Origin: Bifidobacterium italicum
GTDB taxonomy: Bacteria; Actinomycetota; Actinomycetes; Actinomycetales; Bifidobacteriaceae
Direction of reading: 5' to 3'
Assembly: GCF_002286915.1 (NCBI RefSeq)
Contig: NZ_MVOG01000004.1
Location: forward strand, 62,001-126,000
DNA: 64,000 bases
Shown: piece after piece, positions 15,597 to 24,646 of the stretch
Layout of the letters: each line of letters opens with the position of its first letter
How positions within the stretch are numbered: the stretch's first letter is position 1
Position numbers and translations under genes: made by a program
The notes under the pieces: model-generated
What the model was told of the DNA's origin: nothing
Database searches by the model: none
Seen by the model: only the letters and a program-made list of their open reading frames with translations

Positions 15597-16883
15597 ATGG
15601 ACGGGGAGACGACGGTCGGAGAGCCGACGCCGGAAGGCTACACGGCGCACGACATCGAACGATGGGCCGCCGAGCCGCCCAAATCGGGACGCCGCACGCC
15701 CTTCGAACGAGACCGCGCACGCCTCATCCACTCGTCGGCGCTGCGCAGGCTCGGCGCGAAAAGCCAGATCCTCGTCGCGGGCACCGACGACTTCGCGCGC
15801 ACACGTCTCACGCACACGCTCGAAGTCGCGCAGATCGGCCGCCAGATCGCGCGGATGCTCGGCTGCGACCCCGACGTCGTCGACTGCGCATGCCTCGCGC
15901 ACGACCTCGGCCATCCGCCATTCGGCCACAACGGCGAACGCGCGCTCGCCGCGCTCGCGAAGGACATCGGCGGATTCGAGGGCAACGCGCAGACCTTCCG
16001 TCTGCTCACCCGCCTCGAACCGAAGATCTTCCGCGCCTCGGGACGTCCGGCCGGCGTCAACCTCACGCGCGCATGCCTCGACGCATCCGTCAAGTACCCG
16101 TGGGGCTACATGCGCGCCGACGCGCATCCGAAAGGCGAGCGCGGCCGCAAGTTCGGCGTCTACCCGGACGATGTCGACGTCTTCCGGTGGCTCAAGGAGG
16201 GCGCGCCCGAGGAGACGGTGCCGCTCGAGGGGCAGGTCATGGACCTCGCCGACGACATCGCGTACAGCGTGCACGACTTCGAGGACGCCGTCGCCACCGG
16301 CGCCGCCGATCTGACCGAGCTGGACCGGACGGGGACCGTCGACGCCGTCGTGCGCGAGATCAACGCATGGTACGGGCCGCAGTGGGACGCCGACGAGCTT
16401 GTGCGCGCCTTCGGCAGGCTGCGCGCGATCGGCGCGTTCCCCGAGACCTTCGACGGTTCACGCCGTGCGCTCGCACAGCTCAAGAACGTCACGAGCATGC
16501 TCATCGGCAGGTTCGCGCTGAGCGTCGAGGCGGCGATGCGCGCGATCCACGGCGCCGGCGCGCTGACGCGGTACATGGGCGCGCTCGCCGTGCCTGAAGT
16601 GACGCGCTACGAGATCCTCGTGCTCAAGGGCATCGCCGTGCACTATCTGATGGAGCCGCGCGACCATTCGCCGATGCAGCAGGACGAACAGCGGATCGTG
16701 ACCGACCTCGTCGACATGATCATGGACGACCGGTCGACGCCGCCCTTCGCGTTGGAGCGCGTGTTCTGGGAGGACTGGATGGACGCGGCCGACGACGGGG
16801 CGCGGCTGCGCGTCGCGATCGACCAGGTCGCGAGCCTGACCGACGCGTCGGCGATGACGATGCACACGCTGCTGTGCTCGTGA
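15597..16883 (+). CDS. dgt: Deoxyguanosinetriphosphate triphosphohydrolase-like protein
   Basis: 428 residues, ribosome-binding site GAGGGGAGGGGAG. HD-domain enzyme that hydrolyses dNTPs to deoxynucleosides and triphosphate, tuning dNTP pools. The HD metal site is seen as RTRLTHTLEVAQIGRQIARM (His), LAHDLGHPPFGHNGE (His-Asp) and MDLADDIAYSVHDFED (last Asp). FERDRARLIHSSALRRL at the start is the standard dGTPase signature. It sits between alr and dnaG, likely one transcription unit with the primase. Confidence 0.93.
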   Translation: MDGETTVGEPTPEGYTAHDIERWAAEPPKSGRRTPFERDRARLIHSSALRRLGAKSQILVAGTDDFARTRLTHTLEVAQIGRQIARMLGCDPDVVDCACLAHDLGHPPFGHNGERALAALAKDIGGFEGNAQTFRLLTRLEPKIFRASGRPAGVNLTRACLDASVKYPWGYMRADAHPKGERGRKFGVYPDDVDVFRWLKEGAPEETVPLEGQVMDLADDIAYSVHDFEDAVATGAADLTELDRTGTVDAVVREINAWYGPQWDADELVRAFGRLRAIGAFPETFDGSRRALAQLKNVTSMLIGRFALSVEAAMRAIHGAGALTRYMGALAVPEVTRYEILVLKGIAVHYLMEPRDHSPMQQDEQRIVTDLVDMIMDDRSTPPFALERVFWEDWMDAADDGARLRVAIDQVASLTDASAMTMHTLLCS

Positions 16884-16971
16884 ACGCCGCCGTGCGCGTG
16901 AAACGCCGCGTTCGTGAAGCATCGGTGCACGACGGCCCCGCGATGACGGTCGGCTGATATGATGTTGGCTC

Positions 16972-19038
16972 ATGGCGGGCTTGATCAGGCAAGAAGACAT
17001 AGACAAGGTGAGGAACGCGGCCGATCTGTACGACATCGTGTCTGCGAGCGTGTCGCTCAAGCCGGCGGGCGCCGGCTCGTTCTCCGGCCTGTGCCCGTTC
17101 CATGACGAGAAGACGGCGAGCTTCTATGTGCGCCCGTCGATGGGCCTGTGGCACTGCTTCGGATGCGGACGCTCCGGCGACGTCTTCGGCTATGTGCAGG
17201 AACGGGAGAACCTCGACTTCCCCGACGCCGTCGAACTGCTCGCCGACAAATACCACATCGAGCTGCACCGCGAGCAGGGGCGCGGCTCCGACAACGCGCG
17301 CAAGGGTTCGAAGCGCACGCGGCTGCTCGAGATGAACGAGGAGGCGCAGCGCTTCTTCGTCGAACAGCTGACGACGCAGGAGGCGCTGCCGGCGCGCCAG
17401 CTGCTCGGCGGACGCGACTTCAGCCGCGAGGACTGCGTGCGCTTCGGGTGCGGCTACGCGCCGCAGGGCTGGGACAACCTCGTGCGTCATCTCGCCGACA
17501 AGGGCTACACGCAGCAGGAGATGCTCGACGCCGGCCTCGCGCGTCAGGGCCAACGCGGCGTCTACGACTATTTCCGCGGGCGCGCCACATGGCCGATCCG
17601 CGACTCGACCGGCCGCACGCTCGGCTTCGGCGCGCGCAAGCTGTACGACGACGACCAGATCGGCGCGAAATACATCAACACGCCGGACACGCAGCTCTAC
17701 CACAAGAACCAGGTGCTCTACGGCATCGACCTGGCCAAGGACGCGATCGTCAAGAAACGGCAGGTCGTCATCGTCGAAGGCTACACCGACGTCATGGCGA
17801 TGCATCTGGCCGGCATCGACACGGCCGTCGCCACCTGCGGCACCGCGTTCGGCGAGGAGCACGCGAAGATCGTGCGCCGCCTCATCCACGACGACTCGCT
17901 CGGCGCCGTGCAGCTCGTCGGTCCGCTCAAGGTCGAAGGGCAGGCGCTCAGCTCGCGCATCGTCTTCACGTTCGACGGCGACGCGGCCGGGCAGAAGGCG
18001 GCGCTGCACGCGTTCGGCCTCGACACGGCGTTCCTGTCGCAGACCTTCGTCGCCGTCGCCGAGGACAACCTCGACCCCTGCGACCTGCGCATCCGGCACG
18101 GCGACGACGCGTTGCGCGCGCTCGTCGAGAACGCGAAGCCGTTGTACGACTTCGTGCTTGGCGCCGCCGTCAACCGCTTCGACACCTCGTACACGACCGG
18201 GCGGATGGGCGCCGTCAAGGCGACGGCGCCGCTCATCGCGCAGATCCGCGACCGTTCGCTGTGGGATCTGTACGCCCGCAAGGAGGCGCGCGCGATCGGC
18301 GTCGACCTCGACGTCATGCGGCGCGAGGTCATCGCGGCGCGCAAGGCGCTGCATGTGCGCGACGAGGACGCGTACATGCCCAGGCGCAGCCGCTACCCGC
18401 GCGCCGGCGAAGGCGAGCGCCAGGGCGAGCCGACGGCCGTGCAGGCGCGGCTCATCGAGCAGGCGAACGCCGAGCGGCAGACCTTCTACCGCGTGCCCGA
18501 TCCGGTGTTCATCTGCGAGCAGCAGTTCATGGCGACGCTCATCCAGATCCCGCGCGCCGTCAACGCCGAACTGTTCCGCGGCCTCAACGTGCACTGCTTC
18601 CAGACGCCGGTGTTCCAGACGCTGTACCAGGCGGTCGACGTGGCCGGCGGACTGCCGCCGGATTCGGCGACGCAGCAGCAGTGGTTCGAGCATCTGCTCG
18701 AAGCGGGCGGTCCGATGCTCGGTCAGGTCATCAACGAACTCGCCGTCATGCCGCTGCCGCTGCGCTTCGACGAGGACGCCGTGCAACGTGAGCAGGAGGC
18801 GCACGGGGGCGCCGGCGTCGTCACGCAGCCGCTGCGCGAGGCGACGCAGGCGGAGCGGCAGTACGCGAACCAGCTGCTCGCGAAGCTGCTCGACGCCGGC
18901 TACATGCGCACGATCGAGCAGACGAAGCACCGCATCGCGCATACGCAGGACTCGAAGCAGCAGATCGAGCTGCTCGGCGTGCTGCAGCATCTCGAGACGG
19001 CGCGCAAGGAGCTCAAGGCGAGCATCTTCGGCGGGTGA
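16972..19038 (+). CDS. dnaG: DNA primase
   Basis: 688 residues. Makes RNA primers for replication with DnaB. An N-terminal CHC2 zinc ribbon has C41, H44, C62 and C65 (LCPFHDEKTA...HCFGCGRSGD). The catalytic core contains DNLVRHLADKGYT, RGRATWPIRDSTGRTLGFGA and the TOPRIM strands VVIVEGYTDVMAMH and FTFDGDAAGQK. A short insert before the second TOPRIM strand (VGPLKVEGQALSS) is unusual compared with E. coli. The C-terminal helicase-binding domain (about 510-688) is present. Third gene of the alr-dgt-dnaG run. Confidence 0.96.
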   Translation: MAGLIRQEDIDKVRNAADLYDIVSASVSLKPAGAGSFSGLCPFHDEKTASFYVRPSMGLWHCFGCGRSGDVFGYVQERENLDFPDAVELLADKYHIELHREQGRGSDNARKGSKRTRLLEMNEEAQRFFVEQLTTQEALPARQLLGGRDFSREDCVRFGCGYAPQGWDNLVRHLADKGYTQQEMLDAGLARQGQRGVYDYFRGRATWPIRDSTGRTLGFGARKLYDDDQIGAKYINTPDTQLYHKNQVLYGIDLAKDAIVKKRQVVIVEGYTDVMAMHLAGIDTAVATCGTAFGEEHAKIVRRLIHDDSLGAVQLVGPLKVEGQALSSRIVFTFDGDAAGQKAALHAFGLDTAFLSQTFVAVAEDNLDPCDLRIRHGDDALRALVENAKPLYDFVLGAAVNRFDTSYTTGRMGAVKATAPLIAQIRDRSLWDLYARKEARAIGVDLDVMRREVIAARKALHVRDEDAYMPRRSRYPRAGEGERQGEPTAVQARLIEQANAERQTFYRVPDPVFICEQQFMATLIQIPRAVNAELFRGLNVHCFQTPVFQTLYQAVDVAGGLPPDSATQQQWFEHLLEAGGPMLGQVINELAVMPLPLRFDEDAVQREQEAHGGAGVVTQPLREATQAERQYANQLLAKLLDAGYMRTIEQTKHRIAHTQDSKQQIELLGVLQHLETARKELKASIFGG

Positions 19039-19265
19039 GCGGCGCCTGTCGCGGCGACGAATTTAGTCATCCCGGTGAACTAATGGGGCGTAGTCTGTGC
19101 GACGATATGGGCCCGACTGAAAACGTCGGCGCGTAAGCGCAATGATTGCAACAGCTTGCGGCCTTGCACGCCGGAAACGGTCGGCGATACACCACGCCGA
19201 ATCGTTGCAACGGCGCGATTTCGTGTAGGATGGGCTTGTTTTTGCAAGTGCGTTCTGGAGGATGG

Positions 19266-20459
19266 ATGCGGCAACGGGTGCTCACGTTCATGCGCAGCGA
19301 GACCATATTGATCGTCGCGTCCATACTCGCATTGATATCATGCTTCATCGTGCCGCCGGACGGGGACTACGGCGGCTACGTGCATGTGAGCACGATCGCG
19401 CAGCTCATCTGCCTGATGCTCGTCGTGGCGGGATTCCAGCGCATCGGCGTCTTCAGGATCATCGGCGCGTCGCTGCTGCGCCGCGTGCACACGGCGCGCG
19501 GGCTCGTGCTCACGCTGCTGTCGCTGACCTTCGTCTCGTCGATGTTCATCACGAACGACGTCGCGCTGCTCACCTTCGTGCCCTTCGGACTGGCCGTGCT
19601 CACGATGGCGCACATGGAGGACAAGGCGATCGTCGTGTGCGCGCTGATGACGGTCGCCGCGAACACCGGCAGCATGCTCACGCCGATCGGCAACGCGCAC
19701 AACCTGTACTTCAAGGCGCTCACCGGCATCAGCACCGGACGCTTTCTCGAGATCATGGCGCCGTATTCGGCGCTCGCGGCCGTGCTGCTCGTCATCGTCA
19801 CGGCGGTCGTGTTCCGCGGCCGCACGATCACCGAGTTCGAAGGCATGGACAGCAAGGGCATCGAGCGCGGCGTGCTCGCGCCGGACTCCTCGCGCGCGCA
19901 GCCGGATGAGATCAAGGTCACCGGCTACGGCGCCGGATACGGAGGATGGCGTGCGATCGTGTACACCGGCGTGTTCCTCGTGTGCGTGCTCACGGTCAGC
20001 GACCTCATCCCGCTGTGGGTGATGTGCGTCGTGACCGTCGTCGCGATGCTCGTCTGCGACCGCAGATCCTTCCTGCACGCCGACTGGGGTCTGCCGCTCA
20101 CGTTCATCATGTTCTTCATCTTCATCGGCAACATGAAGCGTGTGCCGGAGTTCTGCGCAATCGCGCAGGCCTTCGTCGGGCAGCGTCCGCTCGAGGTGTC
20201 GATCATCTCCAGCCAGATCATCAGCAACGTGCCGACGTCGCTGCTGCTGTCCGGATTCTGCGACCAGTGGGTGCCGCTCATCATCGGCACGAACATCGGC
20301 GGCATGGGCACGCTCATCGCATCGATGGCTTCGCTCATCACCTACAAGAACTACGCCCGCGCCTATCCGCGCAAGAAGAGCCGATATCTGGCCATGTACA
20401 CGGCCGTGAGCGTGCTGTTCCTGCTGCTGCTGTACATCCTCGCGCTGATCATCGAGTAG
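19266..20459 (+). CDS. SLC13/ArsB-type anion permease
   Basis: 397 residues from the ATG at 19266 with GGAGG upstream. About ten membrane helices. FVSSMFITNDVALLTFVPFG and AANTGSMLTPIGNAHNLYFK are the paired hairpin/NxxT-type motifs of the ion-transporter superfamily that includes ArsB, NhaD and CitMHS. VSIISSQIISNVPTSLLLSG and GTNIGGMGTLIASMASLI are the second repeat's counterparts. Substrate may be a dicarboxylate, arsenite or Na+/H+; no arsenic or organic-acid genes are adjacent. Long reading frames on the opposite strand are compositional shadows. Confidence 0.85.
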   Translation: MRQRVLTFMRSETILIVASILALISCFIVPPDGDYGGYVHVSTIAQLICLMLVVAGFQRIGVFRIIGASLLRRVHTARGLVLTLLSLTFVSSMFITNDVALLTFVPFGLAVLTMAHMEDKAIVVCALMTVAANTGSMLTPIGNAHNLYFKALTGISTGRFLEIMAPYSALAAVLLVIVTAVVFRGRTITEFEGMDSKGIERGVLAPDSSRAQPDEIKVTGYGAGYGGWRAIVYTGVFLVCVLTVSDLIPLWVMCVVTVVAMLVCDRRSFLHADWGLPLTFIMFFIFIGNMKRVPEFCAIAQAFVGQRPLEVSIISSQIISNVPTSLLLSGFCDQWVPLIIGTNIGGMGTLIASMASLITYKNYARAYPRKKSRYLAMYTAVSVLFLLLLYILALIIE

Positions 20460-20499
20460 CGGGCGGTCGCGACGCGGCCGCATCCGCTCGTACGGGGTC

Positions 20500-20721
20500 G
20501 TTTCGTCGACGGGGCCTACGGTTCGGCCCGGAACGGGTCGTCTCGTCGGCGGGGCCGATGGTTCGTCCCGGAAAACAACCTGTTTGCGGGCCGGTCCGTC
20601 GGCGGGGCCGATGGTTCGGACCGGAGCGTCCTGTTTCGTCGGCGGTCTCGGCGGTTCGTCCCGTAGAACGGCTTGGTTGCGTCCCCGTTCGTCGATGGGA
20701 CCGATGGAACGGGACGCAATG
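20500..20721. repeat. Degenerate tandem repeat tract, about five units
   Basis: Five imperfect units start with TTCGTCGACGGGGCC or a close variant and continue as TACGGTTCG...CCGG. Unit starts lie near 20501, 20541, 20595, 20634 and 20688, so spacing alternates between about 40 and about 54 nt. The last unit is the most diverged. The tract fills most of the gap between the permease and the tRNA gene and has no good start codon in any frame. Function unknown. Confidence 0.7.
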
Positions 20722-20782
20722 CGGACGGTGACGGTCGGCGTTCGGTGACGTACCATGATGTGCGCTATACTGATTCAGGTTT

Positions 20783-20856
20783 GGCCCCGTAGCTCAGCTG
20801 GATAGAGCATGTGACTTCTAATCTCAAGGTCGACGGTTCGAGCCCGTCCGGGGTCA
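20783..20856 (+). tRNA. tRNA-Arg (anticodon UCU)
   Basis: 74 nt cloverleaf. The acceptor stem GGCCCCG pairs with CGGGGTC (one G-T pair). The D-arm GCTC...GAGC, anticodon loop CTTCTAA (anticodon TCT, reading AGA) and T-arm GACGGTTCGAGCCCGTC follow. The anticodon stem has one T-T mismatch. CCA is not encoded. A strong terminator follows at once. Confidence 0.95.
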
Positions 20857-20860
20857 CGAT

Positions 20861-20892
20861 CGGGGATGGCGTCCGCGCCATCCCCGTTGCAT
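20861..20892 (+). terminator. Rho-independent terminator of tRNA-Arg
   Basis: CGGGGATGGCG, a TCCG loop, then CGCCATCCCCG form a perfect 11-bp stem 4 nt after the tRNA, followed by TTGCATTT. Confidence 0.85.
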
Positions 20893-20961
20893 TTGGGGAT
20901 GCGGCAGGCCCGGCACGCCGCTCCGTGCACGGATGCATGTGCCGGGACGCCGGCCGTGCCG

Positions 20962-21960
20962 TCAGAACGTGAGCACGACCTTGCCGAAGAGGTCGGCGGA
21001 CAGCACGCGGGCGAAGGCGTCCTTCGCGTATTCGACCGGATAGGTCGCGTCGATGATCGGATGCAGGTTCGCGTGTTCGACGAAGCGCAGCATCCTCGCG
21101 AAATCGTCGCGTGATCCCATCGTGTTGCCCTGGATTCGGATGTCCTGGAAGAACACGCGTGTCAGCTCGGCGCCGGGCTGGTCGCCGCTCGTCGCGCCGC
21201 AGGTGACGATGACGCCGCCGGGACGCACCGAGCGGATCGAATGGGCCCATGTGGCCGAACCGACCGAATCGAGCACGGCGTCCACCTTGTGCGGCAGGCG
21301 TTCGCCGACATGCACGGCGGCGTCCGCGCCGATGCGTCGCGCCACGTCGAGCTTCTCCTGGCTGCGCGACGTGACGAAGACCTCGAGGCCGGCCGCGTGC
21401 GCGAGCTGGATCGCCGCGCTCGCCACGCCGCCGCCCGCCCCCTGGATCAGCACGCTGTCGCCGGGTTGCACCTGCGCGCCGTGCCCGCGCGAGAACAGCA
21501 TCGAATAGGCGGTGAGCCAGCTTGTGCCGAGCGCCGCCGCCTCCTCGATCGTGCAGTTCGCCGGCTTCGCGAACAGATTCGCCGCCGGGACCTGCGTCTC
21601 GTCGGCCATCGTGCCCGGATACCTCTCCGACAGGATCGTACGGCGCTCGCCGGCGGCCACGCCCGCTCCGTCCGCGCCGATGACCGTGTATGCGACGACC
21701 TCGTCGCCGGCCTTGAGCCCGGTGCGTCCCTCGGGCTCCTCCTCGAGCACGCCGCACACGTCGGTGCCGAGGATCATCGGCGTCATGTCCGCAGGCAGTC
21801 CGACGCCCTTGAGCGACCAGATGTCGTGATGGTTGACCGAGACGGCGCGCGTCCTGATGCGCGTCCATCCGTACGGCAGCCTCGCGGTGGGCAATTCGCC
21901 CACCGCGAGCGCCTCCAAAGGATGTTCCGGATTGATGCCCTGTGCGTATACGGCCCGCAT
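20962..21960 (-). CDS. MDR-superfamily (quinone oxidoreductase-like) dehydrogenase
   Basis: 332 residues. NAD(P)H-dependent medium-chain dehydrogenase/reductase. The GroES-like half carries SVNHHDIWSLKGVG and ILGTDVCGVLEEE. The Rossmann half has VLIQGAGGGVASAAIQLAHA and VFVTSRSQEKLDVARRIGAD. The catalytic-zinc cysteine of true alcohol dehydrogenases is replaced (NHHD), so it is probably a zinc-independent enone or quinone reductase despite database names for its relatives. It stands alone, converging on the tRNA. Substrate unknown. Confidence 0.85.
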   Translation of the reverse strand: MRAVYAQGINPEHPLEALAVGELPTARLPYGWTRIRTRAVSVNHHDIWSLKGVGLPADMTPMILGTDVCGVLEEEPEGRTGLKAGDEVVAYTVIGADGAGVAAGERRTILSERYPGTMADETQVPAANLFAKPANCTIEEAAALGTSWLTAYSMLFSRGHGAQVQPGDSVLIQGAGGGVASAAIQLAHAAGLEVFVTSRSQEKLDVARRIGADAAVHVGERLPHKVDAVLDSVGSATWAHSIRSVRPGGVIVTCGATSGDQPGAELTRVFFQDIRIQGNTMGSRDDFARMLRFVEHANLHPIIDATYPVEYAKDAFARVLSADLFGKVVLTF

Positions 21961-22117
21961 CGCCGCTCCTTACGTCCGTTCGGGCGGACGCGTCGTCCGC
22001 CCGCCAACCGTCATTCTAACGCGTCGCGGACCGCCCCGAGGCCGGCACACTATAATATGGTTCGCGGGGCGCGCACCCGCGTCCACCGAACGCAACCGTA
22101 AGGATCTGATCAGGCTC

Positions 22118-23980
22118 ATGACCGGCGACATTCTGGCGAACATGCATGCACCCGCGGACGTCAAGGGGCTCGGCGGGGACGAACTGGACGCCCTGTGCGC
22201 GCAGATCCGCGACACGCTCGTCGACTTCGGCAAACGCCACGGCGGCCATATCGGCTCGAACCTGGGCCTTGTGGAGGCGAGCGTCGCATTGCACCGCGTC
22301 TTCGAATCGCCGTTCGACAAGATCGTCTTCGACGTCTCCCACCAAAGCTACGTGCACAAGATGCTGACGGGGCGCGCGCGGGCGTTCCGCGACGCGGCGC
22401 TGTTCGACTCGGTGAGCGGTTTCACGAACCCCGACGAAAGCGAGCACGACCTGTTCGTGCTGGGGCATACCGGCACGTCGATCTCGCTCGCGTGCGGTCT
22501 GGCGAAGGAGCGTGACATGCGCCGAGCGGCCGGCCGCACGCCGCAGACGAACAACGTCGTCGCCGTCATCGGCGACGGCGCGCTGAGCTCCGGCATCGCC
22601 TTCGAGGGGCTCAACAACGCGGCCGAGCAGGGCGGCAACCTGATCATCGTGTTCAACGACAACGAGATGTCGATCGCCGGCAACCACGGCGGCATGTATG
22701 CGACGCTCGCCGAGATGCGCGCGTCGCGCGGCCGCTGCGCCACGAACTTGTTCCGCGCCTTCGGCCTCGACTACCGCTACGTCGGGGACGGCAACGACGT
22801 GCATGCGCTCGTGCGCGCCTTCGAGGACGTCAAGGACATCGACCATCCGATCGTGCTGCACATCCATACGACGAAAGGCCTGGGGCTGGACGCCGAGGAC
22901 GCCGCGCACGGCATCCGGGAAGGCCGCTGCGAGGCCAACCACTGGCAGTCGCCGATGGCCGACGCCGGCAGGCCGCTCGGCGCGCGCAAACATTACGGAC
23001 GGCTGGCGATGGAGACGCTCGAGCGGCGTTTCGACGCCGAACCCGGACTCGTCGTCATCTCGCCGGCGACGCCGGGGTCGAACGGCATCACGCCGGAGTT
23101 CCGTGCCCGCGCCGGCGCGCACTACGTGGACACCGGCATCACCGAGGAGCATGCGGTCGCGTTCGCGGCCGGCATCGCGAAGGCCGGCGGACGGCCGGTC
23201 GTCGCCACGTCGGCGACGTTCTTCCAGCGCGCCTTCGACCAGCTGCAGCAGGAGGTCGCGATCAACGGCGCGCCGGTGACGCTGCTGTCCTTCGGCGGCG
23301 GGGTCTCCGACGCCGACAACACGCATTCGGGCGCCTTCGACGTCACGATGTTCGGCAACATCCCGGGGCTGCGCTGCCTGGCGCCGACGTCGCGGCGGAT
23401 GTTCCTCGACATGCTCGCCTGGTCGACGTCGCCGGCGAACACGGCGCCGACGTTGATCCGCGTGCCCGGCAACGCGATCCTCGACGCCGAACGCGCGGGG
23501 ATTCTCGACGCCGAGGCGACGGCCGCGCCGCAGCGCACCGACGCGGACGCGCCGTGGAGCGGGTACCGCATCGCGCATGACGGGCGCGACGTGGCCGTGC
23601 TGGGGCTGGGCGACGCCTACCCGACGGCGCAGGCCGTCGTCGGCGCGCTCGCCGACGGCGCCGGCGGTGACTGCAGCGTCGACGCGACGCTGATCGACCC
23701 GTTGCAGTTCTCGACGCTCGACGAACGCACGCTCACGGCGCTCGCGTCGCGCCACCGCGTCGTCGTCACGCTCGAGGACGCGCAGCTCGAAGGCGGCTGG
23801 GGCGAGAAGGTCACCGCGTTCTATGCGAACATGCTGCCCGACGCGGGAGTGCATGTGCTCAACTTCGGCGCCGATAAGGAGTTCACCGACCGCACGCCGC
23901 TCGCCGAACTCGACTCGCGTTACGGGATGACGGTCGATGCGATCGTCGGCCGCATCCGCGAGCTGCCGCGCACGGCGTGA
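22118..23980 (+). CDS. 1-deoxy-D-xylulose-5-phosphate synthase-type transketolase
   Basis: 620 residues from the ATG at 22118. Thiamine-diphosphate enzyme that condenses pyruvate and glyceraldehyde 3-phosphate for isoprenoid, thiamine and pyridoxal synthesis in the MEP pathway. GGHIGSNLGLVEASVALHRV and FDVSHQSYVHKMLTGR match DXS. The TPP site is GDGALSSGIAFEGLNNA, and DTGITEEHAVAFAAGIAKAG is the pyrimidine-domain glutamate. Several positions differ from textbook DXS (SHQSYVHK rather than GHQAYPHK). It may therefore be a second, DXS-like paralogue. No other MEP genes are adjacent. The AAGGA site is far from the ATG, so the start is tentative. Confidence 0.8.
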   Translation: MTGDILANMHAPADVKGLGGDELDALCAQIRDTLVDFGKRHGGHIGSNLGLVEASVALHRVFESPFDKIVFDVSHQSYVHKMLTGRARAFRDAALFDSVSGFTNPDESEHDLFVLGHTGTSISLACGLAKERDMRRAAGRTPQTNNVVAVIGDGALSSGIAFEGLNNAAEQGGNLIIVFNDNEMSIAGNHGGMYATLAEMRASRGRCATNLFRAFGLDYRYVGDGNDVHALVRAFEDVKDIDHPIVLHIHTTKGLGLDAEDAAHGIREGRCEANHWQSPMADAGRPLGARKHYGRLAMETLERRFDAEPGLVVISPATPGSNGITPEFRARAGAHYVDTGITEEHAVAFAAGIAKAGGRPVVATSATFFQRAFDQLQQEVAINGAPVTLLSFGGGVSDADNTHSGAFDVTMFGNIPGLRCLAPTSRRMFLDMLAWSTSPANTAPTLIRVPGNAILDAERAGILDAEATAAPQRTDADAPWSGYRIAHDGRDVAVLGLGDAYPTAQAVVGALADGAGGDCSVDATLIDPLQFSTLDERTLTALASRHRVVVTLEDAQLEGGWGEKVTAFYANMLPDAGVHVLNFGADKEFTDRTPLAELDSRYGMTVDAIVGRIRELPRTA

Positions 23981-24148
23981 GCCGACGCGCGGCGACGCGC
24001 GCGGGGTCGAGGAGGGCCGACGCGGGGACGATCGGGAAGCGCGCCGCGATGTGAGACGGAGGCCGCGCGCCGCGGCGTCGCGCGTGCCGGGTCGGCGTAC
24101 AGTGGAACACGCAGCAAACCAACCGTCCACATCATTGCGGAGGTAACA

Positions 24149-24646
24149 ATGACAGCCAGCAAGCCCGAAGTGGCCGTGATCATGGGATCGGCCAGCGATT
24201 GGGAGACGATGAAGCACGCCTGCGAGATGCTCGACCGTTTCGGCGTCCCCTATCTCAAGCGCGTCGTCTCCGCGCATCGCACGCCCGAGCTCATGGGTGA
24301 GTTCGCGCATGCGGCGCGCGCCGACGGCATCAAGGTCATCATCGCCGGCGCGGGCGGCGCGGCGCATCTGCCGGGCATGGTCGCCGCGCAGACGACGCTG
24401 CCGGTCATCGGCGTGCCGGTGCAGTCGCATGCGCTCTCCGGCTGGGATTCGCTGCTGTCGATCGTGCAGATGCCCGGCGGCATCCCGGTCGCCACGACGG
24501 CGATCGGCAATTCGGGCGCCACGAACGCCGGACTGCTCGCCGTGAGCATGCTGTCGATGAACGACGCGGCGCTCGCCGAGGCGCTCGACGAATACCGCGA
24601 GGAACTCAAGGAGAAGGTGGACGAATCCAATGCCAAGCTTGTCTGA
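24149..24646 (+). CDS. purE: N5-carboxyaminoimidazole ribonucleotide mutase
   Basis: 165 residues, ribosome-binding site GGAGGTAAC. Converts N5-CAIR to CAIR in purine synthesis. [20 protein letters not shown] contains the substrate-binding GSx[17 protein letters not shown] carries the catalytic histidine, and [20 protein letters not shown] and [20 protein letters not shown] complete the class I PurE fold. Overlaps purK by 17 nt, so the two are translationally coupled. Confidence 0.97.
   Translation: MTASKPEVAVIMGSASDWETMKHACEMLDRFGVPYLKRVVSAHRTPELMGEFAHAARADGIKVIIAGAGGAAHLPGMVAAQTTLPVIGVPVQSHALSGWDSLLSIVQMPGGIPVATTAIGNSGATNAGLLAVSMLSMNDAALAEALDEYREELKEKVDESNAKLV

Noticed and set aside
16720-18990. 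A 756-residue minus-strand open frame opposite dnaG
   Set aside because: No motif, Arg/Leu/Val-rich, and fully antisense to dnaG; typical of high-GC genomes.
20500-20721. Repeat tract as a CRISPR array
   Set aside because: Units are imperfect, of alternating length, contain no clean repeat/unique-spacer pattern, and no cas genes are present.
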